The notes beneath the pieces were generated by a model. It was not told the DNA's origin and ran no database searches. It saw only the letters and a list, made by a program, of their open reading frames with translations. Shown here in pieces: positions 17,906 through 27,106 of a DNA stretch of 64,000 nt; the first letter of the stretch is position 1; every line of letters starts with the position of its first letter. Where the stretch lies: NCBI RefSeq assembly GCF_900142735.1, contig NZ_FRBY01000001.1, forward strand, positions 186,001-250,000, in the 5' to 3' direction. The position numbers and the translations under genes were made by a program. The stretch is from Flavobacterium saccharophilum (GTDB taxonomy: Bacteria > Bacteroidota > Bacteroidia > Flavobacteriales > Flavobacteriaceae).

Positions 17906-19048
17906 TTATGCTAATGCCTGTTCTAAATCGGCGATTAAATCTTCAGCATCTTCGATACCAACGCTTAATCGAACCAAATCATCGGTAATACCAACTTCTG
18001 CTCTCTTATCTGCCGGAATAGAAGCGTGCGTCATCAAAGCAGGATGATTGGCTAATGATTCAACTCCACCTAATGATTCAGCCAAAGTAAATACCTTCAA
18101 CTTCTCTAAAAAGGCAATAGAATCTTCTTTTTTTCCTGACGTAAAAGTAAAAGAAACCATTCCTCCAAAAGCTTTCATTTGTTTTTTAGCAATTTCATGA
18201 AACGGATGACTTGCTAATCCTGGATAATAAACCGTTTTAATTTTTGGATGTTTCGTTAAATATTCCACTACTTTTTCTCCGTTTTCACAATGTCTCTGAA
18301 CTCTTAATGAAAGTGTTTTAATTCCTCTTAAAACCAAAAAGCTATCCATTGGACCTAACGTTGCACCCGTTGCAAATTGTTGAAAATGCAATTGCTCTCC
18401 CAATGCTTCATCTTTTACAATTAAAGCTCCGGCGATAACATCAGAATGTCCGCCTAGATATTTTGTCGCAGAATGCATTACAATATCAGCACCTAAATCA
18501 AGTGGCTTTTGTAAATACGGAGTCGCAAAAGTATTATCAACGGCAAATAAAATTTTATGCTCTTTAGTGATTTTGGCAACCTCTTCAATATCCGCCAATT
18601 TCATTAACGGATTCGTTGGCGTTTCCACCCAAACCAATTTTGTATTTTCATTGATTAATGACTTCAATTTAACAATATCAGTCATATCTACAAAATGAAA
18701 TTTAATTCCGGAATCCTTATATATTCTTGAAAACATTCTATAAGTACCACCATACAAATCATCCATCGCGATGACTTCATCACCTGCTTTCAATCCTCTT
18801 AAAATACAATCAGTAGCAGCTAAACCAGATGAAAAAGCTAATCCGCGAGTACCATTTTCAATACTAGCCAAAGCATTCTCTAACGCTGAACGAGTTGGGT
18901 TTGAAGCTCTGCTGTATTCATAATCTCCCAAAGGTTGTCCCGGACTTGTTTGAATATAAGTTGATGTTTGATATACAGGAGGCATCACTGCACCCGTACT
19001 TGGATCATGATGCTGACCACCATGAATCACTTTAGTATTGAATTTCAT
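17906..19048 (-). CDS. Cystathionine gamma-synthase / gamma-lyase
   Basis: The 380-residue Cys/Met metabolism PLP enzyme has the PLP lysine in HSATKYLGGHSDVIAG, an N-terminal IHGGQHHDPSTGAVMPPVYQTSTY, and YEYSRASNPTR. The family either condenses an activated homoserine with cysteine or cleaves cystathionine. The sequence alone does not settle which; MetB-like and MccB-like enzymes are very close. It is a single gene with a candidate -7 element TAAATTTG at 19082-19089 (minus). Confidence 0.9.
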   Translation of the reverse strand: MKFNTKVIHGGQHHDPSTGAVMPPVYQTSTYIQTSPGQPLGDYEYSRASNPTRSALENALASIENGTRGLAFSSGLAATDCILRGLKAGDEVIAMDDLYGGTYRMFSRIYKDSGIKFHFVDMTDIVKLKSLINENTKLVWVETPTNPLMKLADIEEVAKITKEHKILFAVDNTFATPYLQKPLDLGADIVMHSATKYLGGHSDVIAGALIVKDEALGEQLHFQQFATGATLGPMDSFLVLRGIKTLSLRVQRHCENGEKVVEYLTKHPKIKTVYYPGLASHPFHEIAKKQMKAFGGMVSFTFTSGKKEDSIAFLEKLKVFTLAESLGGVESLANHPALMTHASIPADKRAEVGITDDLVRLSVGIEDAEDLIADLEQALA

Positions 19049-19081
19049 ATAGTTATGTTTTTAAAACGTATTTTTAAACTA

Positions 19082-19089
19082 CAAATTTA
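19082..19089 (-). promoter_or_regulatory. Candidate -7 element for the cystathionine enzyme gene
   Basis: TAAATTTG on the minus strand, 34 nt upstream of the ATG; the -33 element is not clear. Confidence 0.4.
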
Positions 19090-19123
19090 CCGTTTAATTT
19101 ATTTTAATCCTGATACAACTTCT

Positions 19124-19131
19124 TACCTTTG
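19124..19131 (+). promoter_or_regulatory. Candidate -7 element for the DUF3298 lipoprotein gene
   Basis: TACCTTTG on the plus strand. If used, the transcript would have an unusually long leader of about 108 nt before the ATG at 19246. Confidence 0.35.
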
Positions 19132-19245
19132 TATATAATTAACACTTTAATGTATGAAATCGCAATTACCCAGAGCTTTATGAAAGCAAAAAACATATAA
19201 ATAAAATGCGACACCATATAACCGATAACAAATAACTTAACTTAT

Positions 19246-19989
19246 ATGAAACGGTATACTTTTCTAGTCATTCTACTTTTAATATTCATAAGTTGCAGCA
19301 AAGAGCTTTCATTTGAAAATAAAACATTTGAGAAAAAATCCAACCTTCCCTGCAAAGCAGATTGCCCAATAATTACTATTGACATTCCAATTGCAAAAAA
19401 TATCCCTGTTGTCGCAGATAGCATCAATAAAAAAATATTTTTGGTTGTGAAAGAAATTACTTATTTTGGGGAAAAGCCAGTACAACCAAACGATTACAAA
19501 GCACTAACAGCTTCTTTTATTGAATCTTATGAAGAAATGCATAAAAAATTCCCCAATGAAACTTTTGGATGGGAAGGCAAAATCAAAGGAAATGTAGAAT
19601 TTGAATCCGGCCAAATCATTAACATAAAAATTGATCATTATACATTTACCGGCGGCGCGCATGGTTATCAGGGGTATCGTTCTTTATTATTCAATCCGAA
19701 AACAGGAAAAATCATTTTTTCTGATGAGATTTTTAAAAATGAAAAAGAATTTAAAGTTTTCGCCGAAAAAGCATTCCGCACCAAATATAAAATCCCAGCA
19801 AAAGCAAACATCAACGCAACAGGTTTAATGTTCGAAAATGATAAATTTCAATTACCTCAGAATATTTTTTATACAGAAGAAGGTTTACTATTATACTATA
19901 ACTCATACGAAGCAGCATCTTATGCAGATGGTCCAAAAGAGCTTTTATTTCCTTATGATGAAGTGAATAAATATTTATTGTATCAGTGA
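19246..19989 (+). CDS. Lipoprotein with DUF4163/DUF3298 (RsiV/PdaC-like) domains
   Basis: The 247-residue protein has a lipoprotein signal (LLLIFISCSK, lipidated Cys near 17). The middle contains the DUF4163-like part and the C-terminal half the DUF3298 part (YTFTGGAHGYQGYRSLLFNPKTGKII). These domains also occur in the anti-sigma factor RsiV and the deacetylase PdaC, where they bind lysozyme or glycan, but no ligand is known for this protein. It is probably attached to a membrane facing the periplasm. Confidence 0.85.
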   Translation: MKRYTFLVILLLIFISCSKELSFENKTFEKKSNLPCKADCPIITIDIPIAKNIPVVADSINKKIFLVVKEITYFGEKPVQPNDYKALTASFIESYEEMHKKFPNETFGWEGKIKGNVEFESGQIINIKIDHYTFTGGAHGYQGYRSLLFNPKTGKIIFSDEIFKNEKEFKVFAEKAFRTKYKIPAKANINATGLMFENDKFQLPQNIFYTEEGLLLYYNSYEAASYADGPKELLFPYDEVNKYLLYQ

Positions 19990-20003
19990 CTTAAAAAAAC
20001 ATT

Positions 20004-20140
20004 TGGCTAAAGCCAGATAACCAGACAAATTACTATCTCCAGCTAAAGCTGGAGGCAATTCAATAAAACTTCACTTTGACTTAGACGCACTGCTGTGCGC
20101 CTCTACGGAAAACCTTTGCACCTCTGCTACTTTGTACCTT
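20004..20140. repeat. Cluster of small palindromes and octamer words between convergent genes
   Basis: Three compact hairpins follow each other: TGGCT-AA-AGCCA (20004-20015), CTCCAGCT-AA-AGCTGGAG (20037-20054) and CGCAC-TGCT-GTGCG (20086-20099). After them, 8-bp words CTTTGCAC, CTCTGCTA, CTTTGTAC run from 20114 to at least 20137, overlapping the last codons of the minus-strand AlbA_2 gene. Confidence 0.65.
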
Positions 20141-21278
20141 CTTGAAAATCATATTTCATTTTCCGCAAAATCCTTAAGGCTTCTTTAAAAGACAAATACA
20201 CCTGCGAAAAAGGTTTCAGAAGCAATTTTGCATCAATTAATTTTTGTTTGGCCTCATCAAAACCATTCAAATGACAAATCATAAAAGTCGAAGGTAGATT
20301 TTCCAGATCGACCATTTCACGGTGTGACAATGTAAATCCTTTTTGTAGTTTTTGAAGTAATGCTATATTTGAATTGTAAATATGATACAGCATTTTTCGA
20401 TTGAATTCCGGCGGCTGAAAAAGCATTTTTCGATCGATTTTGTAATAACCATTATCAAAGAAACGAATGGTTTGTTCTTCTAAAGGATAATAACTTGTTT
20501 TGTCGTTTAAACCTAACGGAACATATTCGGTAATCGTGAAACTGTCATCGTCAAAAACAATGGTAACAACATCCTGCGCCGAATAAAAAAGTTTAATTTG
20601 CTCGTTGATCAATTCAATATCAACTCTGGAAAGAAAGGTCTTATCCCGCGATTTTTTAGGAACTCCCGCCCAGCAAATCACAAATAATTCTTTAAAAACA
20701 TTATATTTCGGCGACATATCTTTATGCCTGAAATTCATGAAATCGATTACGCCGTCAAGTGTATACTGAATGCTGTTTCGGGAGCTGTTTTCAATCCCAA
20801 TTACCGTTTCAGTATTCTGGTAATTCTTCTCTACTTCACCTTCAACCGGAATCGAATTACTGCCTCGCCTCACGAAAACGCTATTCGCTAAAATAGTGTG
20901 AATTCCTTTTTTAAAATACGAGATTTTGCTCTTGGGTTTAATCGTAACCAGTCCAATTACTTTGTCTTTTGGAAGATTCGGAAACGGTACATTCTCGTAC
21001 TGAATTTTAGGTGGATTTTCTAAAAAAGCATTTACTAAATTCTGAATTCGGCTATCATCAAAGAAATCATCACCGACAATTTCATTATCCTGATCTTCAA
21101 CTCCAACTACGATATAAGAATTATTGGTTGGGTTCGAATTTGATAAAGCACAGATGTGCTTCAGAAACTTCCCTTTTCCTTCACGCGTATGTAAATTCAA
21201 CTGCCTTTTTTTGTCATAAAAACTGCTCTCATCATTATGAGCGAGCAGGTTTTTTATTAAAAGGCGCTTGTTGATCAT
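20127..21278 (-). CDS. Schlafen AlbA_2 domain protein
   Basis: The 383-residue protein has an N-terminal AlbA_2 domain (about 10-160: DESSFYDKKRQLNL, FLKHICALSNSN, SYIVVGVED, VFVRRGSNSIPV), a fold also called divergent AAA-4 that binds nucleic acid in other proteins. The C-terminal 220 residues match nothing I recognise. Genomes usually annotate such proteins as ATP-binding protein, but no Walker motif is visible here. It could be a regulator or belong to a stress response; the neighbours do not help. The last codons lie inside an octamer-word array. Confidence 0.75.
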   Translation of the reverse strand: MINKRLLIKNLLAHNDESSFYDKKRQLNLHTREGKGKFLKHICALSNSNPTNNSYIVVGVEDQDNEIVGDDFFDDSRIQNLVNAFLENPPKIQYENVPFPNLPKDKVIGLVTIKPKSKISYFKKGIHTILANSVFVRRGSNSIPVEGEVEKNYQNTETVIGIENSSRNSIQYTLDGVIDFMNFRHKDMSPKYNVFKELFVICWAGVPKKSRDKTFLSRVDIELINEQIKLFYSAQDVVTIVFDDDSFTITEYVPLGLNDKTSYYPLEEQTIRFFDNGYYKIDRKMLFQPPEFNRKMLYHIYNSNIALLQKLQKGFTLSHREMVDLENLPSTFMICHLNGFDEAKQKLIDAKLLLKPFSQVYLSFKEALRILRKMKYDFQEGTK

Positions 21279-21283
21279 TCTTT

Positions 21284-21378
21284 TTAGATGTTAGACTGGC
21301 TTAGAATTTTAGACTTCTTAGATTCTCGAATTTCAGATTCTAAATTAATCTAATTTCTAAGAAGTCTAACAATCTAAA
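21284..21378. repeat. TTAGA-word inverted repeat
   Basis: TTAGA words recur every 7-10 bp from 21284 to 21322, and TCTAA words every 8 bp from 21347 to 21378. The 14-bp core TTAGACTTCTTAGA (21309-21322) pairs perfectly with 21356-21369. Confidence 0.75.
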
Positions 21379-21409
21379 ATTTTAAATATTTTATATAGCC
21401 AAAAATAAA

Positions 21410-21572
21410 GCTCCAGCGGAGCAACATATTTATAGTTAATTATATACATGAATAAAAACAAAGCTCCAGCGGAGCGATATTTCCGATATTTCACACCCAA
21501 TAAATATTCCACCCCGATGGGTTCTATAAAATTAAATTATAAATTTCTATAAACATGACGCCCCTCTGGGGC
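21410..21572. repeat. Set of four GC-rich mini-palindromes
   Basis: GCTCCAGCGGAGC occurs twice (21410-21422, 21463-21475), followed by CACCCCGATGGGTT (near 21510-21523) and GCCCCTCTGGGGC (21560-21572). On the minus strand several are followed by T-rich tracts. They stand out against about 25% GC around them and resemble REP-type elements. They fill the spacer between the SDR and AlbA_2 genes. Confidence 0.7.
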
Positions 21573-21603
21573 TTTATTTTATAATTCTTATCATGAAAAA
21601 AAT

Positions 21604-22359
21604 CTAAATATTCTTCTTGACTATCGTTGCCGAGGCTTGCGCCGTTGGATATACAATTAAATCTGCAATATTAACATGATATTTTCTTGATACTACAAAA
21701 TGAATAATGTCTGCAATATCTTCCGCCTGTAGGGCATCTAAACCTTTATATACATTCGACGCTCTGTCAGCATCTCCCTTAAAGCGTACTTCACTAAATT
21801 CGGTTTCAACCATTCCCGGATGAATTGCTCCTACTCTGATTCCGTAAGGATTCAGGTCCATTCGCATTCCGTTATTAATAGCATCAACGGCATGTTTTGA
21901 GGCACAGTATACATTTCCGTTTGGATACACTTCTTTACCGGCAATAGAACCAATATTGATAATATGTCCCGCTTTTCTCTCTATCATTTGCGGAATAATT
22001 GCTTTCGAAACATACAAAAGTCCTTTTACGTTAATATCTATCATTGCATCCCAATCGTCAATATTTCCATTCTGAATTGGGTCTAAACCGTGTGCATTTC
22101 CGGCATTATTAATTAAAACGTCAATTTGAGCAAATTCTGCTGGCAATGAATTAATGTTTTCAAAAACGGCCTCTTTATCACGAACGTCAAAAGAAAGCGT
22201 ATACACTTCTGTAAATGCCGAAAGTTCTTTTTCGAGTTCAGACAAACGTTCTTTACGTCTTCCGCAAAGGATAATTTTATAATCGTTTTTTGCCATTATT
22301 TGTGCGGTTGCTTTTCCAATTCCGCTTGTGGCTCCAGTAATTAAAACTGTTTTTTTCAT
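21604..22359 (-). CDS. SDR family NAD(P)-dependent oxidoreductase
   Basis: From the ATG at 22359 the protein has 251 residues; a TTG at 22368 would add three. It is a classical short-chain dehydrogenase: TGATSGIGKATA cofactor loop, NNAG, catalytic Ser in INIGSIAG and YCASK with the catalytic Tyr and Lys. It resembles YdfG-type enzymes that oxidise serine or 3-hydroxy acids or reduce carbonyls. The substrate cannot be read from sequence. Confidence 0.88.
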   Translation of the reverse strand: MKKTVLITGATSGIGKATAQIMAKNDYKIILCGRRKERLSELEKELSAFTEVYTLSFDVRDKEAVFENINSLPAEFAQIDVLINNAGNAHGLDPIQNGNIDDWDAMIDINVKGLLYVSKAIIPQMIERKAGHIINIGSIAGKEVYPNGNVYCASKHAVDAINNGMRMDLNPYGIRVGAIHPGMVETEFSEVRFKGDADRASNVYKGLDALQAEDIADIIHFVVSRKYHVNIADLIVYPTAQASATIVKKNI

Positions 22360-22451
22360 TCTTGTCAATTTTGTTTGCCAGAGATTAAATGATTTTTTTT
22401 AATCTGCGAGAATCTTTTAATCGGTGGCAAATATTCTTAATTTTTATTTTT

Positions 22452-22943
22452 TCATTCTTCTAAATTCAACACCATATTTAACGCCATCCAGGTTTCACCA
22501 TCTACTTCTCTTATCAGTTTTTTATCCGGATTAATAGTAAAACCAACTTTTTCATAACATTTTATAGCCCCAACATTAAAATCAAAAACATTCAGTTCAA
22601 TATTTCGTTCTTTCCTGTTTTCACGAATAAATTCCAGCAATAAAATTACCATTTGTTCGCCAATTCCTTTTCCTCTTTGATCTTTATCAATAATTAGAAT
22701 TCTACCCAATTTTGCCGAATCCTCTTTAAAATAAATTTCACAATGTCCAACAGTCCTTCCGTCAGAAGTATTGGCAACTCTAAAAGCAATTCGATTTTCA
22801 TCAGAAAGTGTTTTATCTATCTGGCTTTTTGTTAAGGGAAAAATAAATTCAGGACCACCAAACTGCATTAAATCTTTTGCATTTTTAACAGAATCGATTA
22901 ATTCAGAATAAAACTTTTTATCAAATTTTTCTAAATACACCAT
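22452..22943 (-). CDS. GNAT family N-acetyltransferase
   Basis: The 163-residue protein has the acetyl-CoA-binding motif region RILIIDKDQRGKGIGEQMV (Q/RxxGxG/A) and a C-terminal NVGAIKCYEKVGF typical of RimJ/RimL-like GNAT enzymes. The acceptor is unknown. It is a single gene, 83 bp upstream of the SDR gene on the same strand, possibly co-transcribed. Confidence 0.88.
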   Translation of the reverse strand: MVYLEKFDKKFYSELIDSVKNAKDLMQFGGPEFIFPLTKSQIDKTLSDENRIAFRVANTSDGRTVGHCEIYFKEDSAKLGRILIIDKDQRGKGIGEQMVILLLEFIRENRKERNIELNVFDFNVGAIKCYEKVGFTINPDKKLIREVDGETWMALNMVLNLEE

Positions 22944-23091
22944 TTTTCAAACTTTTAAATTTCTGTCTTTTAAGATAAAGTCAAACTTTCCCTTAAGATT
23001 TACTTAAGTACTATGCAAAATTACTGTATTAAGGCACTAAATGAATCCTATTTTGCGTTATTAATTTACTAATTTTAAAAAAAAGAAAGTT

Positions 23092-23901
23092 ATGAAAAAA
23101 GCAACCCTAAATTTTAGAATATTTCTTCTAACCACATTAATATGCTTGTTTATAACAAGTTGCAGTAGCAATGACGATAACGGCAGCGCACAAACTTCAA
23201 AAGTAACGGTACGAATGACGGATGCACCGGGTGATTATGAAGAAGTAAACGTTGAAGTATTAGATGTTAAAATTAAAAGCACTTCAGAAACTGGTGAAGA
23301 AGGATGGGTAAGCATTGGAAATATTACACCTGGAATATACAATTTACTTGATTTAACTGGTGGAGTAAATGTACTTCTGGCTGATAATGAAGTACCATCA
23401 GGCTTTTTAGGTCAAATCAGATTAATTCTTGGCGAGCATAATACAGTAAAAAAAGATGGTGTAACTTATCCTTTAAAAACGCCAAGTGCCCAGCAATCTG
23501 GTTTAAAATTAAAAGTCAACCAAACCTTGACAGGTGGTGCAACTTACGACTTTTTACTAGATTTTGATGTTGAACATTCTGTTGTTGTAGAGACAGGCGG
23601 ATCTGGCGGCTATAATTTACACCCGGTAATCAGAGTATCTACAAATGCAACATCTGGGATAATTAAAGGAATTGTAACACCTTTTACTTTCCAATCTTTA
23701 GTATCAGTTCAGGTTGGAGACACAACTGTTTCAGCGTATACAAATGAAACAGGAGCATTTCAACTAAACGGTATCCCGGCGGGAACTTATACCGTAACAA
23801 TTACACCAGACATAACTTCGGAATTTCCTCCTTTAGTGGTTCCTAATGTGGTTGTGGTTAATGGGCAAATCTCAAACATGAACACGCTTATTTTAGAATA
23901 A
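23092..23901 (+). CDS. DUF4382 lipoprotein
   Basis: The 269-residue protein has a lipoprotein signal (LICLFITSCSSNDD, Cys near 24). A DUF4382 domain follows (about 38-185: KVTVRMTDAPGDYEEVNVEVLDVKI). The last 80 residues form a carboxypeptidase-regulatory-like beta sandwich (GTYTVTITPDI). It is probably surface or periplasm exposed; the function of DUF4382 is unknown. A bidirectional terminator follows. Confidence 0.88.
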   Translation: MKKATLNFRIFLLTTLICLFITSCSSNDDNGSAQTSKVTVRMTDAPGDYEEVNVEVLDVKIKSTSETGEEGWVSIGNITPGIYNLLDLTGGVNVLLADNEVPSGFLGQIRLILGEHNTVKKDGVTYPLKTPSAQQSGLKLKVNQTLTGGATYDFLLDFDVEHSVVVETGGSGGYNLHPVIRVSTNATSGIIKGIVTPFTFQSLVSVQVGDTTVSAYTNETGAFQLNGIPAGTYTVTITPDITSEFPPLVVPNVVVVNGQISNMNTLILE

Positions 23902-23920
23902 AAAAATAAGTAAAACATAA

Positions 23921-23956
23921 AAAAACAGCTACTCCAGAATTAGAATAGCTGTTTTT
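23921..23956. terminator. Bidirectional terminator
   Basis: AAAAACAGCTA (23921-23931) pairs with TAGCTGTTTTT (23946-23956), with a T run on the plus strand. It separates convergent genes. Confidence 0.85.
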
Positions 23957-23976
23957 TTTATGGTTATTTTAAAGAA

Positions 23977-24852
23977 TTAAGGCACATCATCTCCCATACT
24001 TTCTGTCCAGATCGCGAACCAGTCTTCTTTGTCCATTTCTAATTCGGCGGCTTTCATCAACGATTGAATTCTGGCAATATTTACCGTTCCCGCAATCGGA
24101 ATTACGCCTGCAGGGTGTTTTAATATCCAGGCTAATAAAAGTGTATCTGAACCAAAACTGTATTTCTGAACTAATTCAGAAAGTAGCTTTTTTAAACGAC
24201 GTGTTTTCTTAGTATCTTCTCTAAAAACAGTTCCAAGTGGATTCCATGACAATGGTCGAATTCCGTGTGTTTGCATATAATCTAAACTTCCGTCAACCAT
24301 TGCCTCATAATGTGTCGCAGAAAATTGTACCTGATTAAAACTTACTTCTGTTTTCGAACGAATTAATTCGGTTTGCGAACTGGTAAAATTCGAAAGCCCG
24401 AAATCAATAATCTTCCCTTCTGATTTTAATTTTTCCACCGCTTCAGCAATTTCATCTGCCTGCATTAACGGACTTGGTCTGTGCAATAAAAAAACATCAA
24501 TAAAATCTGTTTTTAATTTCTTCAAAGATTCTTCAACAGACCAAATAATATATTCCTTCGAATATTCGTAATGTTTAATTTTGTTTTCCGGGCGTTTCTC
24601 AGCAATCATCTGAATTCCGCACTTGGTAATTAACTGTAATTTTTCTCTTGAAATTTTACTTGCTTGGAAAGCTTTTCCAAAATCGGCTTCTGTGGTATAA
24701 GATCCGTAAATATCGGCGTGATCAAAAGTGGTAATTTTGTTTTCGATACAGATCTGTATCATGTTTTCCATTTCTTTAGTTGTAAGGTTTTTATCCCAAA
24801 CTCCCCAATTCATAGTGCCTGAAATAATAGGCGATAACGTTGTTTTGCTCAT
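23977..24852 (-). CDS. Aldo/keto reductase (YdhF-like)
   Basis: The 291-residue TIM-barrel NADPH oxidoreductase carries the AKR tetrad: Asp and Tyr in FDHADIYGSY, Lys in LITKCGIQM, His in VFLLHRPSPL. The C-terminus contains the cofactor segment IPIAGTVNIARIQSL. It is most like E. coli YdhF, for which no firm substrate is known. It stands alone on its strand. Confidence 0.9.
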   Translation of the reverse strand: MSKTTLSPIISGTMNWGVWDKNLTTKEMENMIQICIENKITTFDHADIYGSYTTEADFGKAFQASKISREKLQLITKCGIQMIAEKRPENKIKHYEYSKEYIIWSVEESLKKLKTDFIDVFLLHRPSPLMQADEIAEAVEKLKSEGKIIDFGLSNFTSSQTELIRSKTEVSFNQVQFSATHYEAMVDGSLDYMQTHGIRPLSWNPLGTVFREDTKKTRRLKKLLSELVQKYSFGSDTLLLAWILKHPAGVIPIAGTVNIARIQSLMKAAELEMDKEDWFAIWTESMGDDVP

Positions 24853-25076
24853 GGTTTTATTGCGTTATTTTTGGTAATAAATATGCTTTTATAAAGCATA
24901 ATCATCAAAGTTCTTAAAAATATAAAAATAGATTCACAATTCGTCCTTAAAATTAGTGCATTGGTCGAAGTTTTAACCATTCTTTAACATCTTACTTCTC
25001 AAAAAATATTCAATTTGCACTCTCAAAAACAAGGCGTAAAAATCAAAGGTTTTAAAAGGGTTTTAAAAATATTTAT

Positions 25077-26081
25077 ATGGAAGAAAATACAACGACTTTA
25101 GACATTAGAGCGATAAATGAAAAAATTGAAAGAGAAAGTGCTTTTATAGACCTTCTTACAATGGAAATGAACAAAGTTATTGTGGGCCAGAAACATATGG
25201 TCGAGCGTTTATTAATCGGGCTTTTAGGACAAGGGCATATTTTACTGGAAGGAGTTCCGGGATTAGCCAAAACTTTAGCGATAAATACTTTGTCGCAAGC
25301 GGTACAGGGTTCTTTCAGCCGTATCCAGTTTACTCCGGATTTATTACCTGCCGATGTTGTCGGAACGATGATTTACAACATCAAAGCAAACGAATTCTCT
25401 ATTAAAAAAGGACCAATTTTTGCCAATTTCGTACTTGCCGATGAGATTAACCGTGCTCCTGCTAAAGTTCAGTCTGCACTTTTGGAGGCGATGCAGGAAA
25501 AACAAGTTACTATTGGCGACACGACTTTCAAATTAGATCGTCCATTTTTAGTTCTTGCAACTCAAAACCCGGTAGAGCAAGAAGGAACATACCAGCTTCC
25601 TGAAGCTCAAGTCGATCGTTTTATGTTGAAAACGGTAATTGACTACCCAAAAATTGATGAAGAACGTTTTGTAATTCGTCAAAACTTAAAAGGAAGTTAC
25701 GAAAAAGTAAATCCTGTAGTTTCTGTAGAACAAATTTTGCGTGCGCAAGAAGCGGTTCGTGAAGTTTACATGGACGAAAAAATCGAAAAATATATCTTAG
25801 ATATCATCTTTGCTACTCGTTATCCAGAGAAGTACAAACTTGCCGACTTAAAACCTCTTATTAGTTTTGGAGCATCGCCACGTGGAAGTATCAATTTAGC
25901 CAATGCGGCAAAATGTTACGCTTTCATCAAACGTCGTGGTTATGTAATTCCAGAAGACGTTCGTGCAGTTGTACATGATGTTTTACGTCACAGAGTTGGG
26001 ATAACGTATGAGGCTGAAGCCGAAAACATTACTTCTGTAGACATTATCAACAAAATCGTAAACGAGATTGAAGTACCTTAA
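25077..26081 (+). CDS. moxR: MoxR-family AAA+ ATPase
   Basis: The 334-residue protein has Walker A GVPGLAKT, Walker B FVLADEINRAPAKVQ, sensor 1 LVLATQNPVEQEGTYQLPEAQVDRF and the sensor 2 helical lid. MoxR ATPases act as chaperones for VWA-domain partners. It opens a run of eight co-directional genes ending with batE at 34465. A promoter is not clear; the stretch near 25005-25020 (ATTCAATTTGCAC) is only TAnnTTTG-like. Confidence 0.95.
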   Translation: MEENTTTLDIRAINEKIERESAFIDLLTMEMNKVIVGQKHMVERLLIGLLGQGHILLEGVPGLAKTLAINTLSQAVQGSFSRIQFTPDLLPADVVGTMIYNIKANEFSIKKGPIFANFVLADEINRAPAKVQSALLEAMQEKQVTIGDTTFKLDRPFLVLATQNPVEQEGTYQLPEAQVDRFMLKTVIDYPKIDEERFVIRQNLKGSYEKVNPVVSVEQILRAQEAVREVYMDEKIEKYILDIIFATRYPEKYKLADLKPLISFGASPRGSINLANAAKCYAFIKRRGYVIPEDVRAVVHDVLRHRVGITYEAEAENITSVDIINKIVNEIEVP

Positions 26082-26084
26082 AAA

Positions 26085-26156
26085 GTTGATGGTTGATAGT
26101 TTTTTGTTGATGGTACATTTGCCATCAACCAACAACCATAAACCATAAACCAAATC
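26085..26156. repeat. Heptamer-phased hairpin between moxR and the DUF58 gene
   Basis: Four 7-bp words of GTTGATG type run from 26085 to 26112, then five of CCATAAA type from 26122 to 26156, all in exact 7-bp steps. The two halves are imperfect inverted repeats with a loop of about 9 nt. The array starts 4 nt after the moxR stop. Confidence 0.85.
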
Positions 26157-26160
26157 ACAA

Positions 26161-27024
26161 ATGGATACAAAAGAGCTTTTAAAAAAAGTACGGAAAATAG
26201 AAATCAAAACCAAAAGACTGAGCAATCATATCTTTTCGGGAGAGTACCATTCTTCATTTAAAGGACGCGGGATGACTTTTAGCGAAGTGCGTCAATACCA
26301 ATATGGCGATGATATTCGTAACATCGATTGGAATGTAACCGCACGCTACAACGAAGCCCACGTAAAAGTTTTTGAAGAAGAACGCGAATTGACCATGGTT
26401 TTAATGGTTGATATTTCGGGTTCTGAAGGTTTTGGTTCAAAAAGTCAATTCAAAAAAGACATCGTCACCGAAATTGCGGCAACGATGGCTTTTTCGGCTA
26501 CACAAAACAATGACAAAATCGGATTAATATTATTTTCTGATAATGTCGAATTGTATATTCCACCAAAAAAAGGCCGTTCACACGTTTTGAGAATCATTCG
26601 TGAATTAATCGAATTCGAACCAAAAAGCCACAAAACGGATATTTCGCAAGCTTTGAAGTTTTTATCAGGAACACAAAAAAAGAAAGCTATTGTTTTTGTG
26701 ATTTCTGATTTCATGTCTGAAAATTACGAGCAGACTTTAAAAATTGCTTCTAAAAAACACGACATTACAGGTGTTCGTGTCTATGATATCCGCGAAGAAA
26801 AAATCCCGAATTTAGGAATGGTAAGTATGCTTGATGCTGAAACCGGAAAAATTCAATTGGTCGATACAGGCTCCAAATCAGTGCGAATGAATTACGAAAA
26901 ACATTATCACGACAGAGTCAACTATTTCAAAGATATTTTTAGTAAATCAGGAGCTGGTGTCGTAAACACAAGAGTCGACGAAAATTACGTAACAAAATTA
27001 CTCGGTTATTTTAAGTCCCGTTAA
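26161..27024 (+). CDS. DUF58 domain protein of the Bat operon
   Basis: The 287-residue protein has the DUF58 signature YQYGDDIRNIDWNVTARYNEAHVKVFEEERELTM followed by a VWA-like MIDAS-type MVDISGS. It is the usual second gene of MoxR-Bat operons and likely a MoxR partner. It is cytoplasmic, with no membrane segment. It lies 79 bp from moxR with a heptamer hairpin between them. Confidence 0.92.
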   Translation: MDTKELLKKVRKIEIKTKRLSNHIFSGEYHSSFKGRGMTFSEVRQYQYGDDIRNIDWNVTARYNEAHVKVFEEERELTMVLMVDISGSEGFGSKSQFKKDIVTEIAATMAFSATQNNDKIGLILFSDNVELYIPPKKGRSHVLRIIRELIEFEPKSHKTDISQALKFLSGTQKKKAIVFVISDFMSENYEQTLKIASKKHDITGVRVYDIREEKIPNLGMVSMLDAETGKIQLVDTGSKSVRMNYEKHYHDRVNYFKDIFSKSGAGVVNTRVDENYVTKLLGYFKSR

Positions 27025-27106
27025 TTTGAGATTTAAATCAGGTTTCAAAAAATAAATTTTCAAAAATAAGCATTCGTTTTAGACTAAAATCTGAATCAAA
27101 AATCAA

